A stretch of 64,000 nt of DNA from Mycobacterium syngnathidarum (GTDB lineage Bacteria; Actinomycetota; Actinomycetes; Mycobacteriales; Mycobacteriaceae): assembly GCF_001942625.1 (NCBI RefSeq), contig NZ_MLCL01000089.1:1-64000 (forward strand). Reading direction: 5' to 3'. Positions 16,619 to 25,042 of this stretch are shown here, piece after piece; the first letter of the stretch is position 1, and each line of letters opens with the position of its first letter. The notes below the pieces were generated by a model, which saw nothing but the letters and a program-made list of their open reading frames with translations, was not told where the DNA came from and did not search any database. A program made the translations under genes and the position numbers.

Positions 16619-17116
16619 TCACACCTCAGCCGGCGTGATCTCGATGTAAGCCGTTGGTACCCCGGCGAGTTGGCTGCCGTAGTCGAGGCTGCGTTCGAAC
16701 AGCTTCATCGGAGCACTCCAATTGGCGGCGATCACGGCTTCGGCATGCGCATGCTCGGCCTCAGGCAGGATGCGGGCCACGCCGGCCACCACCGGTCCGG
16801 TGGGCTTACCGCGCAGATTGCTCGCCACCACAAGGACTTTCGGGTTGTTGCGGATGCGCTTGACCTTCCCGGTCGACGGATCTGTGCGCACATAGATCTT
16901 GCCGCCGTCGACCCCGTGGTTGATCGGGCTGGGCATCGCCTCCCCCGACCGCTTGTAAGTCACCAACACGATCTGCCGGTATTTGTCGAAACCGGCGAAA
17001 TCCGATCCGGTCGGCGTGCCGATGTCGAACGCGTCGCGGTGTCGCATCTTGTCCATGCCGCGAAACATCATTCGGCTGAACGTATGGGTCAATGTTCCGG
17101 GGTCGTTCGGCATCAC
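16619..17116 (-). CDS. PPOX-class (F420- or FMN-dependent) enzyme
   Basis: 165 aa split-barrel protein of the pyridoxamine-5'-phosphate-oxidase superfamily. Visible blocks are QIVLVTYKRSGEAMPSPI, GGKIYVRTDPSTGKVKRIRNNPKVLV and GPVVAGVARIL, typical of mycobacterial probable F420-dependent reductases. ATG 17116 overlaps the stop of the upstream sigma gene (ATGA), so it is coupled to sigJ and is presumably its co-expressed partner. The cofactor (F420, FMN or haem) cannot be decided from sequence. Confidence 0.85.
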   Translation of the reverse strand: MMPNDPGTLTHTFSRMMFRGMDKMRHRDAFDIGTPTGSDFAGFDKYRQIVLVTYKRSGEAMPSPINHGVDGGKIYVRTDPSTGKVKRIRNNPKVLVVASNLRGKPTGPVVAGVARILPEAEHAHAEAVIAANWSAPMKLFERSLDYGSQLAGVPTAYIEITPAEV

Positions 17117-18021
17117 TGCGCACCTCGCATCGGGGATCCGGTGAATTTGTCGGGGTTGGCGACGTCCCAGACCGCGCAGACCAAACCGTCACGAACGGTG
17201 AAGATCGTGACCCGGGGCATCATCTCGGGGTAGCCGTCGCCGGCCGGCGCGCCGGTCGTGTAGACGCCCAGCTGGCCGTTGACGAGCGCGAACTGACTGC
17301 CGGCCAACCAATTCGGCCCGTACCGCTTGGACAGCCCCAGGATGAACCGGGCCACCTTGTCCGGTCCGTGGATGACGCGCGCAGCGGTCGGGGCCCGACG
17401 GTTCGAATCGCCGGTGAACGTGACGTCGGGGTGCAGCAACCGCACAACGGCTTCGAGCTCACCCGATGCCAGGGCGGCCATCAGTTCGCCGGCAACCTGG
17501 TTGTGCAGCTCGTCGGGCGTCGCGGGCGGCGGATTGTCGGCGACCGCGCGCCGGGCCCGCGAGGCCAACTGGCGCGCCGATGCGTCGCTGACCCCCAGCA
17601 CACCGGCGATCTCGGTGAACGGCACGCCGAACCCGTCGTGCAATACGAAGGCCACGCGCTGATCAGGCGTGAGCCGTTCCAACACCACCATTGCCGCGAA
17701 CCGGGCGTCCTCCCCGGCCACCACCGCGTTGAGTGGATCGTTCGCGTCGAGCCCGGTCACGACGGGTTCTGGCAGCCATTCCCCGTAGTAGGCCTCGCGC
17801 CGGTGCGCCGCGGAGCGCAACCGGTCCAGGCCGAGCCGGCTCACGACGGTGGTCAGCCAGGCCCGCAGGTCGGCGATCGTGGTCTGGTTGTCATGCCAAC
17901 GCAGCCAGGCGTCCTGCACGATGTCCTCGGCATCGGCATAGGTACCCGTCAACCGGTAGGCGACCGCCAGCAGGTGCGGCCGCAGCGCCTCGAATTCGTC
18001 GGTGCGCGCCGCAGTGGTCAC
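17113..18021 (-). CDS. sigJ: ECF41-type sigma factor SigJ
   Basis: 302 aa. Sigma region 2 is at about 10-75 (YADAEDIVQDAWLRW) and region 4 at about 110-165 (FTEIAGVLGVSDASARQLASRARR). A fused SnoaL/NTF2-like domain (about 175-300) replaces a separate anti-sigma. The linker motif WLPEP is at 82-86, and NPDKF lies near the C-terminus; both are hallmarks of ECF41, where the C-terminal domain modulates activity. It corresponds by domain plan and location to M. tuberculosis SigJ (Rv3328c), linked with peroxide resistance. It is translationally coupled to the PPOX gene. Confidence 0.92.
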   Translation of the reverse strand: MTTAARTDEFEALRPHLLAVAYRLTGTYADAEDIVQDAWLRWHDNQTTIADLRAWLTTVVSRLGLDRLRSAAHRREAYYGEWLPEPVVTGLDANDPLNAVVAGEDARFAAMVVLERLTPDQRVAFVLHDGFGVPFTEIAGVLGVSDASARQLASRARRAVADNPPPATPDELHNQVAGELMAALASGELEAVVRLLHPDVTFTGDSNRRAPTAARVIHGPDKVARFILGLSKRYGPNWLAGSQFALVNGQLGVYTTGAPAGDGYPEMMPRVTIFTVRDGLVCAVWDVANPDKFTGSPMRGAQ

Positions 18022-18045
18022 AGCCCAAGCTTAATCCCGCCGAGC

Positions 18046-18091
18046 GCCACGCCAGAGTGGCTGCGGCCGTCGAGGGCCACTCCAGCGTGGC
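18046..18091. repeat. Dispersed palindromic repeat, copy 1
   Basis: Arms GCCACGCCAGAGTGGC (18046-18061) and GCCACTCCAGCGTGGC (18076-18091) can fold back with two mismatches. The same core occurs at 26335-26388 and twice at 48260-48371. It sits between the starts or ends of genes, here upstream of sigJ and downstream of the aldehyde dehydrogenase gene. Confidence 0.75.
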
Positions 18092-18119
18092 ATCCGAGCG
18101 TGCGGTGACCGGACGCAGA

Positions 18120-19607
18120 TCAGCGCTGGGCGAAAACCGTTCGGTGCCAGCCTTTTTCAGCAGCACCGGTGATGTCGCTCATCACGTGCTTGATGGTGAG
18201 GTACTCCTCGAACGAGTAGTCGCTCATGTCCTTGCCGAAGCCCGAAGCACCGACGCCGCCGTGCGGCATCTCGCTGATGATCGGGATGTGGTCGTTGATC
18301 CACACGCAGCCCGCGTTGATCTCGCGGGAAGCCCGCTGGGCGCGGTACACGTCGCGGGTCCAGGCCGAGGCGGCCAGCCCGTAGACCGTGTCGTTGGCCT
18401 GCCGGATCGCGTCGTCGTCGTCAGCGAAAGGCCGCACGGTCAGCACCGGCCCGAAGACCTCGTCGCGGTAGACCTCGGCGGTCTCGGCAACATCGGCGAT
18501 CAGGGTGGGCCGGTAGAACGCACCGGGCAAGTCGGGCACCACCCCGCCGGTGACGACGCGTCCGCCCTGTTCAGGCGCGCGGGCCACCATCCCCGCCACC
18601 TTGTCGCGGTGCGCGAACGAGATCAGTGGGCCCAGGTCGGTGTCGGGATCGTGTGGGTCACCGACGACGATCTTGCTCATCACCTCGGCGACGCCGGCAA
18701 CGAAGTCGTCGTACAGGTCGCGGGCGACGATCGCCCTGGTGGCGGCGGTGCAGTCCTGTCCGGTGTTGATCAGCGCTCCGGCCACCGCACCCTGGATCGC
18801 CGCATCGAGATCGGCGTCGTCGAACACCACGAACGGGGCCTTTCCACCCAGCTCAAGCTGAGTGCGGTGGCCATGCACCGCGGCGGCGGCCATGACCTTG
18901 CGGCCGACGGCGGTGGATCCGGTGAAGGTGACCACGTCGACGTCGCGGTGCCCGGCCAGCGCGGTGCCGACGTCGGCACCTCCGCCGGTCACGACGTTGA
19001 ACACACCGGCGGGCAGACCGGCCTCGGTGGCGAGCCGGGCCAGCGTGAGGGTGGTCATCGGGGTGATCTCGGCGGGTTTGATGACGACGGAGCAGCCGGC
19101 CGCCAGTGCCGGGATGACCTTCCATACCGCCATCTGCAGCGGGTAGTTCCACGGCGTGATGGTGGCGACGACGCCGACGGCCTCCCGCCGGATGCTGGAC
19201 GTGTGGTCACCGGAGTACTCCGCGGAGGCCTTGCCCTCGAGGCGGCGGGCGGCACCGGCGAAGAAGTCGATGTTGTCGATGCTGCCGGGGACATCGAACT
19301 CGGTGGCCAGCCGTACCGGCTTTCCGGTCTGGGCGACTTCCTCGGCGATCAACTGGTCGGCGTGCTCGTCGGCGAGTTCGGCCAGCTTGGCCAGGACCGC
19401 CGAGCGCTCGGCCGGGGTGGCCTTCGACCAGGCGGGAAACGCCTGACGGGCGGCGTCGACGGCGTTGTCCACGTCGGCCGGGGTGGCCAGGGCATACTCG
19501 GCGACAGGCCGACCGGACGCGGGGTCGATGATCTGGTGAGTGGCCCCGGCCGTCGTCACAGGCGCCCCGTTGATCCAGCTGCTCGTCACATTCACTGCCA
19601 CGCTCAT
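18120..19607 (-). CDS. Aldehyde dehydrogenase, aminobutyraldehyde type
   Basis: 495 aa NAD(P)-dependent aldehyde dehydrogenase. Catalytic C286 lies in NTGQDCTAATR, general base E252 in LELGGKAPF, and N154 in TPWNYPL with K177 for the nucleotide. Overall it looks most like gamma-aminobutyraldehyde or betaine-type enzymes. The start is at ATG 19607 (MSVAVNVTSS), preceded by a G-rich site. The divergent neighbour is an AsnC regulator coupled to a class III aminotransferase. The set would convert a diamine or omega-amino compound (putrescine or a similar amine) through an aldehyde to an acid; the exact substrate is inference. Confidence 0.9.
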   Translation of the reverse strand: MSVAVNVTSSWINGAPVTTAGATHQIIDPASGRPVAEYALATPADVDNAVDAARQAFPAWSKATPAERSAVLAKLAELADEHADQLIAEEVAQTGKPVRLATEFDVPGSIDNIDFFAGAARRLEGKASAEYSGDHTSSIRREAVGVVATITPWNYPLQMAVWKVIPALAAGCSVVIKPAEITPMTTLTLARLATEAGLPAGVFNVVTGGGADVGTALAGHRDVDVVTFTGSTAVGRKVMAAAAVHGHRTQLELGGKAPFVVFDDADLDAAIQGAVAGALINTGQDCTAATRAIVARDLYDDFVAGVAEVMSKIVVGDPHDPDTDLGPLISFAHRDKVAGMVARAPEQGGRVVTGGVVPDLPGAFYRPTLIADVAETAEVYRDEVFGPVLTVRPFADDDDAIRQANDTVYGLAASAWTRDVYRAQRASREINAGCVWINDHIPIISEMPHGGVGASGFGKDMSDYSFEEYLTIKHVMSDITGAAEKGWHRTVFAQR

Positions 19608-19730
19608 GGAGCCCCACGGTAACCGATGCGTCAGTTGATATCTACGCAATCCCGCGCCTGGGCCCGGTTCAAACGAGGGATTTCATCGAATCAGTTGCCC
19701 TAAACGACGGATTCCGTGCACAATCGGTGC

Positions 19731-20243
19731 ATGACGAACCCTGATGGTCCCGACCTTCAGGCCGTTCCGCTGCGCGTGAGCAATTCTCGCACCGCCTTTC
19801 AGCTCGACGAACTGTCGAAGGCGATCATCGAGAAGCTGCAGGCCGACGGCCGTCGTTCGTATGCCGGAATCGGTAAGGCCGTCGGCCTGTCCGAGGCCGC
19901 GGTGCGCCAACGCGTCCAGCGCATGGTCGACGCCGGCGTCATGCAGATCGTCGCGGTGACCGATCCGCTGCAACTCGGGTTCGCCCGGCAGGCGATGATC
20001 GGCATCCGCTGCACCGGCGACACCCTGAAGTTGGCCGAGAAACTGTCGGCCATCGATGCCGTGGACTACGTGGTACTGACCGCAGGATCGTTCGACGCCA
20101 TCTGCGAGGTGGTCTGCGAGGACGACGACAGCCTGCTCGAACTTCTCAACACCCAGATCCGAGCACTGCCGGGAGTGATAACCACCGAAACCCTCGTCTA
20201 TCTGAAACTTGTTAAGCAGCAATACAATTGGGGAACTCGATGA
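19731..20243 (+). CDS. Lrp/AsnC family regulator
   Basis: 170 aa. The N-terminal helix-turn-helix (about 26-70; IIEKLQADGRRSYAGIGKAVGLSEAAVRQRVQRM) and the C-terminal RAM ligand domain (FARQAMIGIRC; VVLTAGSFDAICEVVCEDDDSLLELL) are both intact. ATG 19731 has no clear ribosome-binding site and may be leaderless. Its stop overlaps the aminotransferase ATG (ATGA). Its place between aldehyde dehydrogenase and aminotransferase implies that it senses an amino compound and controls both. Confidence 0.92.
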   Translation: MTNPDGPDLQAVPLRVSNSRTAFQLDELSKAIIEKLQADGRRSYAGIGKAVGLSEAAVRQRVQRMVDAGVMQIVAVTDPLQLGFARQAMIGIRCTGDTLKLAEKLSAIDAVDYVVLTAGSFDAICEVVCEDDDSLLELLNTQIRALPGVITTETLVYLKLVKQQYNWGTR

Positions 20244-21610
20244 GTGTCACTGAAAAATCCGATCTGAGAGCCAAAGCCAACCGCCACCTGTGGGGACACT
20301 TCGCCCGCCACGGCGAGGGCATCACTCCGCCGATCATCACCCGCGGCGAGGGTGTCCACATCTTCGACGACAAGGGCAAGAGCTACATCGACGGCCTCTC
20401 CGGCCTCTTTGTCGTCCAGGTCGGCCACGGCCGCAAAGAACTTGCCGAAGCCGCGGCCAAGCAGGCCGAGAAACTGTCTTTCTTCCCGCTGTGGTCCTAC
20501 GCCACCCCACCGGCCATCGAACTGGCCGAGCGCGTCGCCAATTACGCACCGGGTGATCTGAACCGGGTGTTCTTCACCACCGGCGGCGGTGAGGCCGTCG
20601 AGAGCGCGTGGAAACTGGCCAAGCAGTACTTCAAGCTGACCGGAAAACCCGGTAAGCACAAGGTGGTTTCGCGTGCCATCGCCTACCACGGCACCCCGCA
20701 GGGCGCGCTGGCGATCACCGGCATACCGGCGTTCAAGGCCCCGTTCGAGCCGTTGACCCCCGGCGGCTTCCGCGCACCGAACACCAACTTCTACCGAGCT
20801 CCGGCCGAATACGCCCACGACGAAAAGGTTTTCGGCCAATACTGCGCGGACCGTATCGCCGAGGCCATCGAGTTCGAAGGCCCCGACACCGTGGCCGCGG
20901 TCTTCCTCGAGCCGGTGCAGAATGCCGGCGGGTGCTTCCCGCCGCCGCCCGGATACTTCGAGCGGGTCCGCGAGATCTGCGACGAGTACGACGTGCTGCT
21001 GGTTTCCGACGAGGTGATCTGCGCCTACGGCCGCATCGGTTCGATGTTCGCCTGCGACGATTTCGGCTACGTGCCGGACATCATCACCAGCGCCAAGGGT
21101 CTGACCTCGGGCTACTCGCCGCTGGGCGCGATGGTGGCCAGCGACCGGTTGTTCGAGCCGTTCAACGACGGCAAGACCACCTTCGGTCACGGCTACACCT
21201 TTGGCGGACACCCGGTTTCGGCCGCGGTCGCCATGGCCAACCTCGACATCTTCGAGCGTGAGGGCATCAACGACCACGTCAAGGAAGCCGCTCCGGCGTT
21301 TCGGGCCACGTTGGAGAAGCTCTACGACCTGCCGATCGTCGGCGATGTCCGCGGTGAGGGCTTCTTCTACGGAATCGAGCTGGTCAAGGATAAAACGACC
21401 AAGGCCACCTTCAACGACGAGGAATCGGAACGCCTGCTGCGCGGCTTCCTGACGCCCGCGCTGTGGGAGGCCGGGCTGTACTGCCGTGCCGACGACCGTG
21501 GCGACCCAGTGATCCAGCTGGCGCCGCCGCTGATCAGCGGGCAGGCCGAGTTCGACGCGATCTACGACATCCTGCACGGTGTGCTCACCGAGGCGGGAAA
21601 GCTGTTGTAA
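20240..21610 (+). CDS. Class III aminotransferase (Rv3329-like)
   Basis: 456 aa PLP enzyme. The Schiff-base lysine is K286 in SAKGLTSGYSPLG, D257 (VSDEVICAYGR) contacts the pyridine nitrogen, and the phosphate-binding TTGGGEAVE is at about 113-121. It belongs to the omega-amino acid/putrescine:pyruvate transaminase group. It starts at ATG 20240, overlapping the regulator stop. It probably feeds aldehyde to the divergent dehydrogenase. Position and length match M. tuberculosis Rv3329. Amino donor specificity is not determinable here. Confidence 0.92.
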   Translation: MSVTEKSDLRAKANRHLWGHFARHGEGITPPIITRGEGVHIFDDKGKSYIDGLSGLFVVQVGHGRKELAEAAAKQAEKLSFFPLWSYATPPAIELAERVANYAPGDLNRVFFTTGGGEAVESAWKLAKQYFKLTGKPGKHKVVSRAIAYHGTPQGALAITGIPAFKAPFEPLTPGGFRAPNTNFYRAPAEYAHDEKVFGQYCADRIAEAIEFEGPDTVAAVFLEPVQNAGGCFPPPPGYFERVREICDEYDVLLVSDEVICAYGRIGSMFACDDFGYVPDIITSAKGLTSGYSPLGAMVASDRLFEPFNDGKTTFGHGYTFGGHPVSAAVAMANLDIFEREGINDHVKEAAPAFRATLEKLYDLPIVGDVRGEGFFYGIELVKDKTTKATFNDEESERLLRGFLTPALWEAGLYCRADDRGDPVIQLAPPLISGQAEFDAIYDILHGVLTEAGKLL

Positions 21611-21626
21611 CTCTTGCCCCTCTGCA

Positions 21627-21685
21627 CCGAAACGGCATTCCGGCAGAACAAGTTCGAGTAACTCTCTGCCGGAATGCCGTTTCGG
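21627..21685. repeat. Perfect 21-base inverted repeat
   Basis: Arms 21627-21647 and 21665-21685 are exact reverse complements (core GGCATTCCGGCAGA/TCTGCCGGAATGCC) around a 17-base loop. It lies between the aminotransferase stop and the next gene's start. It could terminate transcription, but there is no T-run and the perfection of the arms suggests a recently copied palindromic element. It covers an in-frame ATG at 21674 that might otherwise be taken as the next gene's start. Confidence 0.85.
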
Positions 21686-21700
21686 CGGCAGACTGGCAGC

Positions 21701-22699
21701 GTGGCTCGTAAACCCCCGATCGATCCGGTCCGTTGGACTCCGCCTCCCATCGACGAGCTGCCGAATTTCGGCCCAGCCACACTCACCATCGTGCCGGTAC
21801 CGGGCGAAGGGCCCGAGGATGTCGTGGTCGACGCATCCGGACAACTATGGACCGGCCTGGTCGATGGGCGCATCGTGCGGTTGTCCCCCGACGGAGTGGC
21901 AGCGGTGGTTGCCAACACCGGTGGACGCCCGTTGGGTATGCATGTCGCCCACGATGGACGGGTGTTGATCTGCGACAGTCACCGTGGGCTGCTCGCGCTG
22001 GACCCCGGCTCCGGTGCGTTGGATGTCCTGGTGCGGGACATCGACGGCAGGCCGTTGCGGTTCTGCTCGAATGTCACCGAAACAGCAGACGGCACAATCT
22101 ATTTCACTGAGTCCACCAGCCAGTTCCATTTCGAGCATTTCACCGGGGCGATCATGGAGGCTCGCGGCCGTGGCAGCTTGTTCCGGCTGGGTACCGACGG
22201 CAACGTGACCACTGTGCTGGACGGCCTCTACTTCGCCAACGGTGTCACCGTCACCGCCGACGGGTCGGCGTTGGTGTTCGCCGAAACTCAGGGCAGGAGA
22301 CTGTCGAAGTACTGGCTGAGCGGGCCACAGGCCGGGACGGTGACGCCACTGGCCGTGCATTTACCCGGCTATCCGGACAACATCTCCACCGGTGCCGATG
22401 ACCGCATCTGGGTGGCGATGGTGTCCGCACCGAATGCCGCCGCGGAGGCGCTCGCGCCGCGCGCACCGATAATACGAAAGCTTTTGTGGCATTTGCCCGA
22501 TCGGCTTCAACCCAAGATCCAGCCGCAAGTGTGGGTTTTGGCGTTCGACGCCGATTCCGGCGACGTACTCACCGGTGTGCAGACCGCGCGTCCGGACTTC
22601 GGCACCGTCACCGGGGTGGTGGAATCGGCGGGCAGGCTCTGGATGTCGACGATCGCCTTCCCCGCGCTGGCCTATGCGGATCTTCGCGACCTGGGTTAG
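21701..22699 (+). CDS. SMP-30/strictosidine synthase-like beta-propeller hydrolase
   Basis: 332 aa six-bladed propeller protein of the SMP-30/gluconolactonase/strictosidine-synthase-like group. Blades include GQLWTGLVDGRIVRL, GRVLICDSHRGLLAL and the characteristic YWLSGPQAGTVTPLAVHLPGYPDNI, followed by DRIWVAM. The metal-binding residues expected in lactonases cannot be fixed by eye. GTG 21701 (VARKPPIDPVRW) is preferred to ATG 21674, because the latter sits inside the inverted repeat. There is no signal peptide. The substrate (lactone or ester) is unknown. Confidence 0.8.
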   Translation: MARKPPIDPVRWTPPPIDELPNFGPATLTIVPVPGEGPEDVVVDASGQLWTGLVDGRIVRLSPDGVAAVVANTGGRPLGMHVAHDGRVLICDSHRGLLALDPGSGALDVLVRDIDGRPLRFCSNVTETADGTIYFTESTSQFHFEHFTGAIMEARGRGSLFRLGTDGNVTTVLDGLYFANGVTVTADGSALVFAETQGRRLSKYWLSGPQAGTVTPLAVHLPGYPDNISTGADDRIWVAMVSAPNAAAEALAPRAPIIRKLLWHLPDRLQPKIQPQVWVLAFDADSGDVLTGVQTARPDFGTVTGVVESAGRLWMSTIAFPALAYADLRDLG

Positions 22700-22793
22700 C
22701 GGTTTCCGCACGTTAACAATTGTCACACAAACCACACACGTCACAGCGTGGCAAACCCGAAAACCGGTCCTCGTCGCCTAATCTTCGGTCACG

Positions 22794-24008
22794 ATGGCGA
22801 CCTTGCGGAGGACTACCCAGCGCGCCGTGTCTGCGTTCGCGGCACTGGCGATGCTGACGGCACCCCTGATGACAGCCGGTATCGCACACGCGGACCCGGC
22901 CCCGGAATGCCCTTACAAGGTGACCACGCCTCCGGCGGTGGACGCCTCCGAGGTGCCCAAGCCCGGCGAGGTCGCCCCCGGCCCGCTACCGGTACCTGCC
23001 AAGACGATTGGCGGTGAAGCGCTTTCAAGCTGTGGCGTGATCACGGCTCCCGACACCCCGCCGTTGCCCAACGACGTCTCCGCCGAGGCCTGGCTGGTCG
23101 CCGATCTGGACAGCGGTGACATCATCGCCGCCAAAGACCCACACGGGCGCCACCGGCCGGCCAGCATCATCAAGGTGCTCACCGCCACCGCCGCGCTCAA
23201 CGAACTCAACCTCAACAAGCTGGTGGCGGGCACTCAGGAGGACGCCAACTCCGAGGGTACCCGTGTCGGCGTCGGCCCCGGCGGTCGCTACACGATCAAC
23301 GATCTGTTGCACGGGTTGCTGATGCACTCCGGCAACGACGCCGCGCATGCCCTGGCGATGCAACTCGGCGGCTGGGACCCCGCTCTGCAGAAACTGAACA
23401 TCCTGGCCGGCAAGCTCGGTGGCCGCGACACCCGCGCCGCCACCCCTTCAGGTCTGGACGGCCCCGGTATGAGCACCTCGGCCTACGACATCGGGCTGTT
23501 CTACCGCTATGCCTGGCAGAACCCGGTGTTCGCCGACATCGTTGCAACGCAGAGCTACGACTTCCCGGGGCGGGACGGCAATCCGCCCTACCCCATCGAG
23601 AACGACAACAAGATGCTCTACAACTATCCGGGCGCGCTCGGCGGTAAAACCGGATACACCGACGATGCCGGGCAGACCTTCGTGGGCGCTGCCGATCGTG
23701 ATGGCCGGCGCCTGGTGGCGGTGCTCATGAAGGGCACTCGCGTCCCGATCGCGCCGTGGGAGCAAGCCGCGCACCTGCTCGACTACGGATTCGCCACCGC
23801 GCCCGGCACCAAGGTCGGCAATCTCGTCGACCCCGATCCGTCCTTGACTACACCCAAGGCCGACGAACCGACGGCCGCCCAGGCCGCTTCGGTTCTGCCA
23901 CCGGCGGACTCACTGCCGGTGCGGGTCGGTGTGGCCATCGTGGGCGCGGTGATCGTGTTCCTGCTGATCATGGGCGCTCGTTCGCTCAATCGTCGCCCGG
24001 CTCGCTGA
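22794..24008 (+). CDS. dacB1: D-alanyl-D-alanine carboxypeptidase
   Basis: 404 aa class C-type low-molecular-weight penicillin-binding protein (peptidase family S11) that trims peptidoglycan pentapeptides. It has a Sec signal peptide (cleavage after AHA, about 33), S124-x-x-K127 (PASIIKVL), S179-G-N181 and K285-T-G (GGKTGYT). A C-terminal membrane helix (about 375-395) anchors it. It is orthologous in position and length to Rv3330. A -10-like TAATCT (22779-22784) ends nine bases before the ATG, so the leader is very short. Confidence 0.95.
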   Translation: MATLRRTTQRAVSAFAALAMLTAPLMTAGIAHADPAPECPYKVTTPPAVDASEVPKPGEVAPGPLPVPAKTIGGEALSSCGVITAPDTPPLPNDVSAEAWLVADLDSGDIIAAKDPHGRHRPASIIKVLTATAALNELNLNKLVAGTQEDANSEGTRVGVGPGGRYTINDLLHGLLMHSGNDAAHALAMQLGGWDPALQKLNILAGKLGGRDTRAATPSGLDGPGMSTSAYDIGLFYRYAWQNPVFADIVATQSYDFPGRDGNPPYPIENDNKMLYNYPGALGGKTGYTDDAGQTFVGAADRDGRRLVAVLMKGTRVPIAPWEQAAHLLDYGFATAPGTKVGNLVDPDPSLTTPKADEPTAAQAASVLPPADSLPVRVGVAIVGAVIVFLLIMGARSLNRRPAR

Positions 24009-24098
24009 CCCGCTACCGCGATCTCATCTGCGTAGTCGATGACGATCATTGAAAACGTTCGTTGGACGCGATGACTCCACGATGTTCGACTTGAGGAC

Positions 24099-24818
24099 AT
24101 GAAATCAGGGGCAATGCCCGATTCGGCAGGAAGAGCTTCAGAAGTGTCGATCAAATCATCCGATGCCGCGATCGCCACACCCGCCGGCCACACGCCACTC
24201 AAGTCCGCATTGTCCGGCTGGACACTGACGTGGTTGCTCATCGTGGCGATCGCCGCCGGCTCCACCATCGCGGCGTGGGCGGTGGGCGGCGTCAACGGAG
24301 CCAACCTCGGCATCCGCATCACCGCGCGCACATCGGCGATACTTTTCCTGCTCGCCTTCACCGCGTCGTCGCTCTATCAGCTGTGGCCGAACGACACCAC
24401 CAGGTGGATCCGCCGCAACCGACGCTATCTCGGTGTCGGCTTCGCCGGATCTCATTTGGTCCACGCCGGATTCATCGTCACGACAATCGTTCTGAACTCA
24501 CACCGGTTCGAGACCCGCGTCGTCGATCCCACCCCGCACGGTGTCTTCGTCCTCGATTTCATCGCCTACGGATTCATCATCGCGATGACCATCACCTCGT
24601 TTGACCGTGTCGCCAAACGGATGTCGTACTCGACGTGGAAGCACCTGCACGTCACCGGCAGCTACGTCATCTGGTTCACCTTCTTCATCGCCTACTGGCG
24701 CCGGGGCGTCACCTACACGGAGTTCTACGGACCGTTTCTCATGGTTGTCCTGGCCGCGCTGATCGTCCGCTTCATCGCGAAGGCGAAGCGAGGTACGGCG
24801 AAAGCCAAGCACGCGTAA
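24099..24818 (+). CDS. Ferric-reductase-like transmembrane protein
   Basis: 239 aa with five or six membrane helices (from about residue 42). Conserved His residues (SHLVHAGFI and KHLHVTGSY) fit a ferric-reductase-like transmembrane haem domain (PF01794 type). It lacks the FAD/NADPH reductase domain, so electrons would come from a separate partner. An MsrQ-like haem protein is one alternative; no MsrP gene is adjacent. ATG 24099 is used; ATG 24114 (MPDSAGRASE) is equally possible. Confidence 0.7.
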   Translation: MKSGAMPDSAGRASEVSIKSSDAAIATPAGHTPLKSALSGWTLTWLLIVAIAAGSTIAAWAVGGVNGANLGIRITARTSAILFLLAFTASSLYQLWPNDTTRWIRRNRRYLGVGFAGSHLVHAGFIVTTIVLNSHRFETRVVDPTPHGVFVLDFIAYGFIIAMTITSFDRVAKRMSYSTWKHLHVTGSYVIWFTFFIAYWRRGVTYTEFYGPFLMVVLAALIVRFIAKAKRGTAKAKHA

Positions 24819-25002
24819 CGCCGACGTCGGCTTGCCACGGAGATGGCGCCCTGTATCGGCTGAAGGCGGCGATCCATCGAGCCCTCGCAAACCACGTTTT
24901 CGCGACAAAGCCGCAGCGTGGACGATGCACCGAGCAACTGATCATGAATTTGCCCAATACACTGACAAGTAATTGCCGATCTAGTTAAATACACGCGGGG
25001 CG

Positions 25003-25035
25003 TGCCGAACCGCCGCCGCTCTCGGCGGTTCGGCA
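25003..25035. terminator. Hairpin between converging genes
   Basis: Perfect 13-base stem, TGCCGAACCGCCG (25003-25015) with CGGCGGTTCGGCA (25023-25035), and a 7-base loop. It is preceded by an AT-rich tract on the plus strand. It lies eight bases beyond the nitronate monooxygenase stop and downstream of the ferric-reductase-like gene, so it probably serves both. Confidence 0.75.
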
Positions 25036-25042
25036 GGCCCGG

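Noticed and set aside
17733..19622. Long open frame on the plus strand opposite the aldehyde dehydrogenase and sigJ
   Set aside because: Its composition (Arg/Gly/Val/Asp-rich without domains) is that of an antisense shadow in high-GC DNA; the minus-strand genes have clear catalytic motifs. The same applies to long frames opposite sdhA, deoA, icd2, mfpE and dnaE2.
22712..22792. Several GTCAC elements upstream of dacB1, considered as MtrA boxes
   Set aside because: Spacing between the copies does not fit the direct-repeat spacing of MtrA sites that I know, so only a tentative promoter is retained.
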